DNA from: Bigelowiella natans CCMP2755
Taxonomy: Eukaryota > Cercozoa > Chlorarachniophyceae
Length of the DNA: 64,000 nucleotides
Direction: 5' to 3'
Assembly (NCBI GenBank): GCA_000320545.1
Contig: ADNK01003270.1
Span: 15,001 to 79,000 of the forward strand
Numbering within the stretch: the stretch's first letter is position 1; the number at the start of each line of letters is the position of its first letter. The notes beneath the pieces were generated by a model. It saw nothing but the letters and a program-made list of their open reading frames with translations, had not been told where the DNA came from and did no database searches. The translations under genes were made by a program, and so were the position numbers. Shown here in pieces: positions 49,469 to 60,799 of this stretch.

Positions 49469-51295
49469 ATGCTACTCGTTCGCAAGAACGACTCCTACGC
49501 CAGTGATAAGAAAAAAGTTGTAAAATGTATTCTTCAAAAGATTCTTCCTAATCCGTAGAAAATGCTTTTGCAGGGAGGCGAAAAGCATCGTAAAACTGTG
49601 GTGAAAGATAGGTGAGGTGCATAGGAGTTATTCTTGAAGGTGTGATTGCTAAGCTGAGCGGGTCTAATTAAACACAGGGACGAGTACGTTCACCATCTGG
49701 AATCGCAAATTGACAACATGCAGGGCTCTCACGCTACGCTTCAAAGTCTCCGAGACGACATCTACAGTTAAGCATCTATTTACTGCACAGCCGACTATCC
49801 ACCCGCACTCCTACCGCACTCTTAAATAACAATTAGATTATCCAACACTATATATTTAATTTAATCAGGTCTGAATACGAAACACACTGAAACAAGGAAT
49901 ATGGTCGAGACTCTGGCAAGAGCAGCAAGGTGCCTGCTGTGTAATAATAAAGACGTAACATATTTACGATGATGATAGCAGCAGATGAACATCATACCTT
50001 CGTTAACTCGTATTCAGTACTATTAATGTCCTCTGATATTATAATCCACTGAATTTGACCTTTCCATATCTGGATGTGACGAATATTAAAATACATCGCA
50101 GGATACGAACAAGAACGGCTTCTTCGAGGCAGGTTGTAATAGATTCCTAAAAATAAAAGGGATAACGAATGCTGGGCTGACTAGAAAATGGATATTATCA
50201 TCGTGTACATACAACACAATCCTGTGTATTATGTGGAAACAATAATAGGACAGTATTCGTGAAAGCTTAGAGCAGTTAGACAGTCAAGTCTTGGCTCTAG
50301 AACAACAACAACAACAGCAGCAGCAGCATCGGACCTCGATTTTGGACGAGGTATTAGTCATTTTGAGGTGCTATATGTGTGTTTTTGTAATTGCCATTAC
50401 AAAGAAGAGTGCGACTTAGTTTCAGCAAGGGCAAGATTTAAAGGAAATGATGTTCAGAGATTGAAGCAGAAAAACCCTTAAGCAAAAATATCCGTAGCTT
50501 CCTTCTTCATTCATCAGTAAATTGAATGAATGAATTGCACTGTAGGTTCTATCAATAACAAAGACACAACAATCGAGTATCGAAACTAAGTTTCGCGTGC
50601 AACTGCAAGAGATGAGGAGTCAAATTGAGGAGAAACATAAGGCAGATAGAACTCGTTGTTGTTGTTGTCGTTGTCATCACCATGATGGTTTTTCCGTCGT
50701 GTGTTATGTGTAATACAGTCTTTCTGATGACTAATCATTGGCCACCAACCACATGTAATATAGTCAAAAGTCGCTACACTGGATGAAGAGCTTAAGGCAT
50801 CCCACATACAAATTGAAAGGCTAAGGAATGAGCTCTCAGCGACACAGGAAAAACTTGCCGTCTCCAATGAAAAGATCGATACGTTGTTATTCCTTTCATC
50901 CCAGAAGCAGCAGCAGCAACAGCAGCAGCAGATTCGAGAGGAAAAGAATGGTAGTGGGAGCACGTTATGGTTGGGAGTAGATAAGGCTCTCGAGGAGGTT
51001 AAGACGCAAGCTTGGAGTGCTGAGCAGACATGTAGTATTAGTATATATATATATATAAATATATACTCAACGCACGACGATGATCTAAGAATTGGTGTAA
51101 TTAGCAATAAATAAAGCAATGGATTGATGATATGAAACACTTTACTACAGGCACTCAATTAAGCCTAGACATGGTCAAAAAACTGGACTCGTTCCACCAA
51201 CAATTAAACACGCAAACAGCAAGCTTATATACATACGTTCGAGAGAATAAGGTGCTTCTCTTCTTCTTCTTCATCGTCCTCCTTCTCCTCCTCCT

Positions 51296-51333
<38 letters not shown>

Positions 51334-52234
51334 ATACTACTACTGCTGCTGCTGCTGCTGCAAGCTTGTTCTTTTAACTCATCTAGCAAGCAACAAAATA
51401 TCTTCCCCTTATTTTTGCTATAACTACTAACCAACTAAAAACCTAAATAACTACTTCACTTAAATCATGAGGACCTCTTTGGGCAATAATCGCGAATCTT
51501 ATCGTCATCTTCTCCATGCATTGTTTTGGCATCATCATCATGATCGTGTTTATTCTATCTAGCTATCATCCGAGAACAACACACGTGCACTACTGATGGA
51601 TTGTGAGGCCAACTTGCGAAGGAATTCTGATTCTAGATATCAAATCATCAACAAGCGACTCACCATGGTGCTACTATTATTATTTACTAATACTATTATT
51701 ACTATTATTATTATTATTATTATTATTATTATCACCAGTGTTAGTAATAGGTAGTAGTAGATTATGATAACAGTGACTATGATAATGATGATGATGACGA
51801 CGATTCTTCTCTTTTAAGATTATTTATGTCTGGAAAGCATGGGATTCACGGTGGTAGCGACCTTTCTTCTCATCCTCCTCGTTCTGGTTGTTGTTGTTGT
51901 TGCATTGTCGGTGTTCTATCTATTATCATCGTCTGTGGAATAATGATCCATCTGCAGATCGAATCCAAGTGCGAAACCAACAAAAGACTATTTTCTGAGG
52001 CTGCAGCAGAGACATCATTATCGTCATCATCGTCTCACATCGGCGAAGGAAGTAGTAGCACCAGCAGCAGAAATACTAGTTTATCCCTCCACAACAAAGA
52101 TCATAGTGCGCACAAGAATCTGCTTATGCCTATCACGTTCAGGTAGAGAGAACAGCTTACACCATTCTATATTTTGTTTTTTGTTAGAATAGTAAATATA
52201 TGATCTTCGCATTTCTTGCATATGCACACTAAAA

Positions 52235-52268
<34 letters not shown>

Positions 52269-53275
52269 TATAGATGTGTATATCCTTATCAATATCATCG
52301 TCATAATCATACTCGCACTTTATTAATACTTACAATCGTCGCAGATGTGAGAGGTTGCAAGGCGAGGTGAGGAGGTGCGCAAAATCGTGTGAAATCGCTC
52401 TCCGCTTGATCAGAGCTCAGTCAGAAAGCATTATGAAGGTGTCGCACGATGTAAGTCGTCTGCAAAAGAGCAGCATCAGTGATGAATCTATTGTGCATGG
52501 GGCGGCTGATGCTAAGGAAAAGAACAAGAATGAGCGATGGCGAGTGGCCGGAGATGAACCACAGGAAAATGGAAACCAAATCCACAAAATCAAAAATGGC
52601 GGCAAGAAGAGCTATTTTAGGAGTAGAAACAGCAGTAGCAGCAGCAGTCGCGATCTAGTTGTGACTGCAGGTGGTACAATTATTATTATTATTTACTATT
52701 ATTATTATTATTATTTATTACTATTATTTACTATTACCTGGATATTCATGCTCGCAAATAGTAAGCAACACTATGGATCTTGTGTAAGAAGAAAGAAGTA
52801 CTGATGATGGTGTTTCTACTGCTCGTTATCATCTTAGTGGCCAACGGATAACGTTATTATCCCCCAACCCTATCATGCCCATCACCTGTCTGATGACCCT
52901 TTTCCGTTTTCATTCATTATGGCAGAGTTAATGCGTGCAAAGGAAGTTTTGAAGCAAGAGAGCGAGCGACGCATGGCAATGGAAAAGAATATAAAACATC
53001 AGCACGAGATTCTTCGGTTCGGTTTTAACAATTAATTGACTAATCAGTTGGCGAGCAGTATAATCATAACAGAAAATAGCTTGTAGGTAGTAGTATCGAT
53101 GATCTCTCTATAACTATTTTGCTCACTCACTCATCATTTTGATTCTCGGTGTAAGAGGCAGAGATAACTTTAATCTTTTCTCTTAGATCAGAGCTCAAGC
53201 GCGAAATCGAGTCTCTTGCGGCTTTATGCTCTGTAATTGTGATTAATGTACATGTCTTCGTTGTTTGTGTGATAA

Positions 53276-53312
<37 letters not shown>

Positions 53313-53565
53313 GTAGCAAAGAGCATCATCTTTCTTACTTAGTCGAGCACCGCATGAATGTGACATATGATGCCTCTTCTTCCATCTACACTCGTTTGCA
53401 TCGTATTTGGCACGGCCATTTTAGTTCTAGGTTTGCAACCTTGATGATGGCATCATCTCTTTCTCTCTGTGTCCACTGACTTACTACAATTTCTACTAAG
53501 AATACTATGCGGACTTCAGATGGAGAAGCTTTCATCACTGAAACCAAAGTAACAGTAGTAGTAAT

Positions 53566-53596
<31 letters not shown>

Positions 53597-53936
53597 CTCT
53601 GCCAAGTATCAGCAGCAGTACCTCATTCCTCGATCGATCAACTACAAGTAATTATTTTACTCTGTTGGCAGCATTTTGCTGTTGGTGTTATCCAAATCAA
53701 AAAAACTTCCTCCCCTTTTACCTCAACTGCTGCAAACATTTAAGCTACAATATGAATCTTCGCATAACGGTGCAGTGAAAGAATATGTCAGTGATAATCT
53801 TGCTGATTTTGGCGGTATTTGTGGTTGCATCATGTTGGTGGTGTATGTTCACCAGGAAGTCCATCGCTCCCTGAAAGTCACTGAATCAAAAGTATGCTTC
53901 AATCTGTGCACCGCATTATCACTGTGGTTGTCGGTT

Positions 53937-53972
<36 letters not shown>

Positions 53973-54287
53973 GAATTGCAGAACGCTGTGTTGGAACATC
54001 GTAATAATTCTTTCACTTGAAAATTTTCTTTTGAAAGGTTGCTAATTCATACTTTGGTGCTTCGTAATGGATAATATTTCAATACGTACTACTATCGTAC
54101 TTGTATTTGCAGGTTATCCAGCTCGCAGATAATCAGAGACAGCTTCGTGCAACCATACAGAAGATACACGACTCTTGTCTCGCTCTTGAAGATTCTGTAA
54201 AGTTTCTCTTCCAAAGAGGCTGCTGGCTCGCAGCGGAAGAGGAAATACCGGAAGAGTTTCATTTAAGAGAAGATGGTTGTACCATTG

Positions 54288-54339
<52 letters not shown>

Positions 54340-54360
54340 GAGAGTGAGTCAGGGGAGGAG

Positions 54361-54398
<38 letters not shown>

Positions 54399-54780
54399 CT
54401 GGAAGAGTTAAATATGAAATCAACAGTCGCCATCATGATCAGGAAGCGATTCTGGTAAGGGAGGTATTGCTACCTCATCGCAGGGTCAAAATGGGTATGA
54501 CAAGAAGAACACTCGTGGTAAAATCCCGTCTTCGTTGTCAAATATGATAAATGTGGAGCAGTTGGTCAAAGCTGTGCGGGCACTCGAGGAGGATCTGGAT
54601 CCAACTCTGCCTTCATCTATGCAAACCGATGAGTGTAAAAGGAAGGGGGGGAAGAACGTGAAGCCTCCAGTACCAAAAAGCAACAAGCAGAGGAAAAACC
54701 GTACCGTCACCAGATCCCCTACAAATAATTACAGCTACGCCGATGCCACTGAGTCTAGCAGAAGTAAAAGAAAGGCTTGA
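49469..54780 (+). CDS. long coiled-coil protein with hydrophobic centre, about 18 exons
   Basis: Best chain: 49469-49516, 49574-49611, 49678-49766, 49869-49929, 50102-50132, 50249-50350, 50546-50654, 50771-51031, 51151-51251, 51563-51750, 51819-52142, 52345-52670, 52926-53016, 53187-53232, 53520-53548, 53672-53891, 54113-54275, 54464-54780, giving about 847 residues. The first half is heptad-rich (HHLESQIDNMQ, IRESLEQLDSQVLALEQ, Gln runs, ELKASHIQIERLRNELSATQ). The middle contains SIIIVCGIMIHLQIES, a likely membrane helix, then more coiled coil and a basic tail. It is probably a tethering or cytoskeletal protein (inference). Weak points: the exon ending 51750 may end at 51667 instead; an optional exon near 53329-53365 is possible; and the last acceptor is weak. 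Confidence 0.55.
51690..51733. repeat. (ATT)n microsatellite open in the coding frame
   Basis: If exon 51563 continues to donor 51751 instead of stopping at 51667, this array is translated as a run of isoleucines. Both donors leave open frames, but only the longer exon fits the next exon's phase. Confidence 0.6.
53935..53971. repeat. (TAG)n microsatellite in intron
   Basis: A trinucleotide run downstream of exon 53672-53891. A similar array is at 53565-53597, after exon 53520-53548. Confidence 0.85.
54293..54394. repeat. (TA)n and (GA)n arrays in last intron
   Basis: TA at 54293-54334 and GA at about 54364-54394 lie between exons 54113-54275 and 54464-54780. Confidence 0.85.
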
Positions 54781-57158
54781 AATGTCATTTAATCTGAATC
54801 CGTCAATATATCTAGATAGCATAGATGTTAAAAATTGTATTGTATTTGATGACTGAATGTCTAGCCAGATGTGTAAGAGGCTAGCTTTTACAACACCTGA
54901 TGTATTACTAGATCGACCCTTCATTGTTCACAACCTTACTGCACGCGCATCTAGATTGCATGTCTATCATCTAGACATGGGTGTTTCTAGGTATGTGTCT
55001 ATGTTACCTACCTAGCTACTAGCATACGTTGACACCATCATTGCCATGACTAGGTGACATATATGACATTTTACGCTCGAGATTTATCGATATGTACGCA
55101 CAGTAATACACTTCATCACCGCATCACACGTCTAGACGCCTGCCATGCATGTGTGGAATTGCAAGATGTCTTCGCATTGCTAAAGATCAGGACTCCGCCT
55201 GCTAGACGGCATCACACATTTCATTTTCCCACTGTTCGCGGTAGCAAAAATTGCCAAAATAGGCAACACTAGAACATGAAATTTTTGCCTACTGACGACC
55301 TACGACACCTACTGCTGATCTGAATTGCTAGAATGGCATGGCAGAAATCACAGGCTAGCGCAGGCACATCACATGTCCATCGATCACTAGATCATCAAAA
55401 TGATCTTGTTGTTGAAATGACATGCGCACAGCACAAAAATCATCGCCAGCAGAGCATCGCGCCATTCTAGCATTGTGCCCACATCGCAGAATTTCTCACC
55501 GCTGATAGCTAGTTAGCTCTAGAGCTAGCTGTGATCTTGCTTTTTTTTTTATTCTGTGCATCCTCAATAACTTCTGTCACATTGATGCCAACAACACAGA
55601 ACTCTGTTAGCTCGAGGGTCTTCAGTCTTTTGAAGTCTCCCACAAACGAAATGCTGAAGGATTCTGCCATCGACTGGGGAACAAGGAAAAACACTCGAAC
55701 TTTCTCCGCTTCTGATGCACCGAACAAAATCAGTTCATCAACGCATGCATGTGCTTTGCCGACGGACTTCTTGCTGCTGGTCGCTACTTGACCAGTGTCC
55801 AACAGTTTCCAGAGTTTGTTGCTCCATCGATGGCCAGCTAGCCAGGTCTAGAAGTGGTTTTTGTGACACACTGCAAATTCCAATTTTTGATGTTCAGCCA
55901 TTTTCGTGATGTGTTCTCGGCATTTGTCCATCTGCTAGATCTGGCCTTTCATGCCGTCTAGCCGTCGGAGAAAAGTTTTCAAAGCTGAATGAGCAGGGAA
56001 CTCGTGAATTTTGTCTTTCCATTCACCATTCTCATTCTTTTTTTCAACGTCAGCCAGCGCAATGAACACAACAAGTGAGCAAGCAGCAGCGCAGCGCTCA
56101 ACACTGGAACACCTAGACACGATGGAGCAAACAATCATGCAGTTCTGATCTCATTTTTTTCTCCTTCATTTTGTTTGCAGATATTTTCTGCAAAAATCTC
56201 TCATCAGCATTGGAAAAGGGGACACATGAACGACTTGTTCAATGAAACAGCACATGCTAGCATGAGAGGATCATTTTTCCAACGTGTGTTTCTGAAGATC
56301 GAAATCAAGGATTGCTAGATTGTCCGTCAAGATGCTACACGCAGCTCAGTGAACTTGATCTGAGATGACTAGATGAATGGGCGAACTAGCGAATGAAAAA
56401 ATGGGGACTCTCTCTAGAAAGCTAGAAATCTAGAAGTGCATGCTAGCATGCTAGCATGTGCGATGTGGCATGCATTGCTAGATTGCGTCTATGCCTGGAT
56501 GCTAGTGCATCATGACGCACATGCTAGCATGTACGCCATGCATCTTGCTGTGTGCGTGACAACAGCACACGTGGGTGGTTTGCTTTGTTGCGCTTCCGAC
56601 AAAGATTCATGATGAAAATTAAATTTGCGCGCAATGCTACTACTGCTTTGACAACACTAAGAACTAGATTGAGAGCCAATGCCGAATTTCTACTTTTAAA
56701 GATTCTTCATCGATAGTCAAATGGCATGTACTGCACTGGAACTGTATTATTGCAACTGAGGGTCTGTAAAAAGCTCTTCAATGTTCTTATTGAAAAGAGC
56801 TCCTCCTAAATGCATTCAAATGGTCTTATGTTTAGCTAGAAAATATGTTGACATGATTGTTAATGTGACTCCTTTACCGTCCAAATCTGTGAAGTTTGTT
56901 TCCGATGAACGACTGCAAAGCCCAGGTTCATGAACTATTGTTTCCTGAATATTACGAGTTGTACTTTTAGTTTTGACCTATTTATTATTAAAAATATGTA
57001 GTATAATTGGATTCACACACATCCAATATACAACACGCGCGCACGCGGGCGTAAGCATATATAAAGTGGATAAGATAGCGATGGGGGAGATAGGTATAGA
57101 TATAGATAAGCATTAGTGCAAATAAATCAAACTGACGTAGCTTGGTGACGGAAGATGC
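54781..57158. other. long convergent 3' spacer, GCTAGC/CATGC-rich
   Basis: The longest gene-free stretch. From 54900 to about 56620 it is full of CTAGAC, CATGCTAGCATG, CTAGCTAG and TCTAGA words, including three GCTAGCATG units in tandem near 56440. One minus-strand open fragment (55509-55802) stands out. From 56650 to 57158 the composition becomes plain AT-rich and I see nothing specific. Confidence 0.65.
55509..55802 (-). other. exon-like open fragment in spacer (97 codons)
   Basis: The frame contains VGKAHACVDELILFG, KVRVFFLVPQSMAESFSISF and LELTEFCVVGINVTEVIED, an alternating strand/helix pattern typical of a folded domain. It lacks flanking splice context with neighbours and lies within GCTAGC-rich DNA. 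No family is recognised. It is probably a captured or relict coding piece (inference). Confidence 0.35.
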
Positions 57159-57560
57159 CTATTTCTGAGATTTAATGCCACATCCATTGATCGACGAGGA
57201 ACATGTAGAGCAAAGTTTATTGGCTCCTCTGATGTTGTATTTGAAGGCCTGTAAAATACAATTCTTCTTATTTTTTGAGCAAATTATATGAAGTATCTTT
57301 TTTACCGCATCGGAGATGGTGTATGTAGAGTTGTTTCTCCCCAATTTATACCTATGTAATATGTATATGAGTTTTACATAGTACAAGAGAGTTTACGTTG
57401 CGATTGTTGTTGCTATAAATTATAATCTGAGTATTTGTCTTACTAATTTGGAGGCTATTCGGTGGTCTCTTTTCAGAAGGACTTGCGGATACCAGATGGG
57501 ATTGAATTTTATCCGGGGATCTTACTCTCGGGGAAATCTTTTAAGATAGGATAGGTTAGC
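57159..57560 (-). CDS. unresolved short gene, Cys-containing C-terminus
   Basis: Terminal exon 57248-57159 (AFKYNIRGANKLCSTCSSS, then INGCGIKSQK and stop) joins in phase to 57351-57306 (YKLGRNNSTYTISDA). That joins to an exon ending at 57526 (LSYLKRFPR). All donors and acceptors are canonical. I could not find the start, which would lie near or inside the AATACTG tract. No family is recognised. Confidence 0.35.
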
Positions 57561-57599
57561 TTCAGCTCATATATGCTGTTGGAGTTTTCATCCTTAGAT

Positions 57600-58140
57600 C
57601 GCCAATACTGCAGTATTAACCCTCAATACTGCTCAGTTATACTTGCTCGCGCAGCACCGCGCGTAATACCGCTTAATACTCAATACTGTGCAATACTACT
57701 TCACAATTGAAAAAATCTAAGACAGTATTGCTGCAATACTTCACGGAACTCAAAAATGCCCGTTTTTGAGAAACGTGAGATGAGCATTGGTGTTGGAGGA
57801 GGAGATGACAAAAACAATGATGATGATGAAAATTTGTGTTTGTGAAAGTCCATATTAATCATTGGTAATTGTGATCACGATGTGACTAGAATTGACGTGT
57901 TCATGAGCAGCATATGGCTATGAAAACTGCAGCAATGCTGTGCCAATACTGTGTCAATACTGTGCAATACTGCAGTATTACCTCATGGATGTGCAATGCT
58001 GTAGTATTACTGCAGTATTATGAAAAAGTATTGGCGCAGTATTGATAACAGTATTTTTGGAGTATTGATCAATACTGTCAATTTTGAAACGCAGCGGTCA
58101 ATACTGTTGGACAATATTTGCGATCTTAGTTTTTATCTAG
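57600..58140. repeat. AATACTG/CAGTATT-rich tract, unit 1
   Basis: About 14 exact AATACTG or CAGTATT words by eye, many fused as the palindrome CAATACTGCAGTATT, plus near variants. Shared blocks with unit 2 include TTCACAATTGAAAA, TCTAAGACAG, TATGAAAAAGTATTG, GCAGTATTTTTGGAGTATTG-like text and GTCAATACTGTTGGACA. Confidence 0.85.
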
Positions 58141-58324
58141 GTAATAGAGACAAACCTGCGTGGTAGTTTCTGTGGAATGTGGTCTCTCTTTTGCACGGCT
58201 TCCCTGCACTGGAACTGAACTTTTTGGATTTACGTAATTGTAGAATAGAAATTGAAATATCCTACAGAAGGTAACAACCTACACATAAATATATGTTGGA
58301 AGTCTTACGCCGTAAATACTTCGG

Positions 58325-58790
58325 TGTTGACTCAATACTGCGCGGCAATACTTAAAGCGCGAAGTAATACTGCTCAATACTACGCTTCACAATTGAAAAT
58401 TTCTAAGACAGAATTGCCTGTATAACTGCAGTATTGAGTTGCAATACTCCACGAAACCCAAAACATCGGAACCCAAAATGTCCGTTGTTTTGGCTTCGGA
58501 AGAAAGCAAACGACTTCCGAGCTTGGAACCGACAACACCCCAACACCCCCCAATATCATGCACACTCACATACACATAAGGTGAAAACAAAACTAGTGAA
58601 AACGGCAGGAATGCTGTGTCAATACTGTGTCATACTACGTAATATTGCATAATTCTGCAGTATTACTACAGTATTATGAAAAAGTATTGACGCAGTATTG
58701 AAAGCAGTATTTTTGGAGTATTGAAAAATAATGTAAATTTTAAAACGCGGCCGTCAATACTGTTGGACAGTATTAGCGACCTAAGATTGA
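58325..58790. repeat. AATACTG/CAGTATT-rich tract, unit 2
   Basis: A diverged direct copy of unit 1 in the same block order, with about ten exact AATACTG or CAGTATT words. Its right end overlaps the last codons of the BAH/zinc-finger gene. Between the units (58141-58324) the sequence is unremarkable. Confidence 0.8.
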
Positions 58791-60657
58791 AATCATACAT
58801 TGAGCAATTCTTCTGTAGAATTCTATATGTTTTGTTGTGTCGAGGAAAGTTTCTGATGATTGTAGTACATTATCTCCAAAACATCTGTCTCGAAGTACAA
58901 CATCGACCATGTCGAATGCTTGTGATGGAGTAGCTCTAGATTCCTTTAAACTTTGCTGAAGTCTTTTGATTTTTTGTTTCTGTGTCTTTGTTGTATCAGC
59001 ATGGCTTTCTAATAATTCAAGAGCTTTGCTCATTCTATAGAGGGTAGTCCCAGTCTCAAGATTGCTATTTTTTGAACTTGAAGACTCCTTCTGATTATGT
59101 GATCGCGAGACTTTTTCCTTGCGAGACTTTTCATCAGCTTCACATTTACCCGTGGTGTAGCTACTTGTTTTATTTTGTAATTTAGGGACGGAGGTAATAT
59201 TTTTCCTATTGTGAGCATAGAGAGGTTCTTTCTTTGCTGCAGCATGCTTTTTATTTGCGTTCTTCATTTTACCACAAGGACATCTTCGCTTAGAACAGGG
59301 ATTGCAGCATGGACACTTTTTAATTAAGGCACTTCCGGCCTTCACACGAAATCTTTTCCACATGCAACCCCTACAAAATGAGTGCTGGCACGTTTCGAAG
59401 ACAGTACCCCCAGCACTATCCTTCTTGCATATATGGCATGCTGTCATAAAGAGAGAGCCATTTTTCCTTTTCTTAACAAACAGTTGCCCATCCAATGATC
59501 CATTCGACGGTAAATTGTATTTCACATTGTTATGATCATCAAATATTGAGGTTTCATAACGAACAGGAGCAAAATTTTTATGTTGATCTCCTATTTGCTG
59601 TTTGCAACAGTATTGATGCTCTTTCAGAATGCCACGAGGAATTTTATTATTTAGAGGTAGAAGTTGCTCAAGCAGCATTGACTTATGGAAGACCTCACAT
59701 TTACCCTGAGATACAAACCATTTTTTTCGTGATACAAGTAATCAATTAGAAAAAGTGCGGTTCACCTTTATGCACAGGCAATGGAAGTCCTCACAAAAAT
59801 CAGTCAGGAAAAGGTCATTTTCATCCTTATGAATGGAACCTCCGCAATTACAAAGAGTCTCATCATGGCGGAGAAACCATCGCACTCTACACCACATGAC
59901 TTCATTCTCATCCTCCCATAATAGAGTCAGATGACCCACGCTTGGACCCGACCCTTTATTTTCGAAGACTTCAACGTTATCACCGACTCGAAAGGTATCT
60001 CCTTTTCTTTCAAATCCTTGGTAGTATTTCTTGCCATTCTCAAGTTTAGGTTCGCTAATCCATACGAATGCATACTTCTGGCATTCAAGGATGTTATTAA
60101 GATTATCCACCATCCTGTCATCATTTTAATGTCAGAACTATTAAAACGACATCAAATGATATCATAAATCATTTGTATGAACCAGAGGGGGGAAAAAAGA
60201 TTGATCGTCAAAGCTAAAAGCATAATGCACCATCCCATAAACCAGTTGACACATTTGGCATTGCCTTGAGAAGGAAGGTGACCAACAAAGTGAACTTTAA
60301 GAAGTGAGTTAAGTGCATGCTGTATGGAAAAGAAAAAAAAGGCACTTCTTTCTGATCGGCGACTACTAAAATACTAAAATTATCACAGCGGGAGAGTAAT
60401 TTAGTGGAAGTTGCGCCCAAACAATCTATCTGATGGTATTGCGATAAGAAACTATCCACAAATCTACAAAATGCATTGCACTCTTGATTACGAAAAACTT
60501 GAATAATTTGAAAGAATTTTGTGTCAGCGACAACATCATAGCGTATTATCGAAGTAGATACCCGATTATCTCTGCAGGTCTCCGATGATATCTGAAAATC
60601 TCTGAGAACTTCGTAGTGCTGCTGCTGTTTGCGGTGCTTTTGATCAAAAACCGTTCC
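58773..60657 (-). CDS. BAH domain plus RING/CXXC-type zinc-finger protein
   Basis: Exons in gene order: about 60657-60367 (5' end uncertain), 60319-60231, 60114-59766, 59705-58773, joined in phase. After an unrecognised N-terminal region comes a BAH module (DTFRVGDNVEVF, WCRVRWFLRHDET, LFLTDFCEDF, IKGKCEVF), which in chromatin proteins binds nucleosomes or modified histones. It is followed by a cysteine cluster (CHICKKD, ETCQHSFCRGCMWKRF, KKCPCCNPCSKRRCPCGK) with RING-like spacing, also reminiscent of the CDCA7-type zinc finger. The tail is Lys/Ser-rich and ends in a helical segment. A chromatin-bound regulator or ubiquitin ligase is the likely role (inference). The true start is not found. 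Confidence 0.6.
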
Positions 60658-60799
60658 CTTGCATAGATCAGATCAATGACGTCCCGAATAACAATTTTCG
60701 AACAGGGAAACATAGAGAACAAGCGGGTAGTGTGATACTCTTCTAATGGGGGGTAAGGCGGAGAAATTACTCTTGTTCCTACATTGTAATTCCAATTAG

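Noticed and set aside
51836-51945. Alternative hydrophobic frame (MGFTVVATFLLILLVL...) in the second long coiled-coil gene
   Set aside because: It stops soon and has no in-phase continuation. The adjacent frame stays open for 107 codons and joins the next coiled-coil exon.
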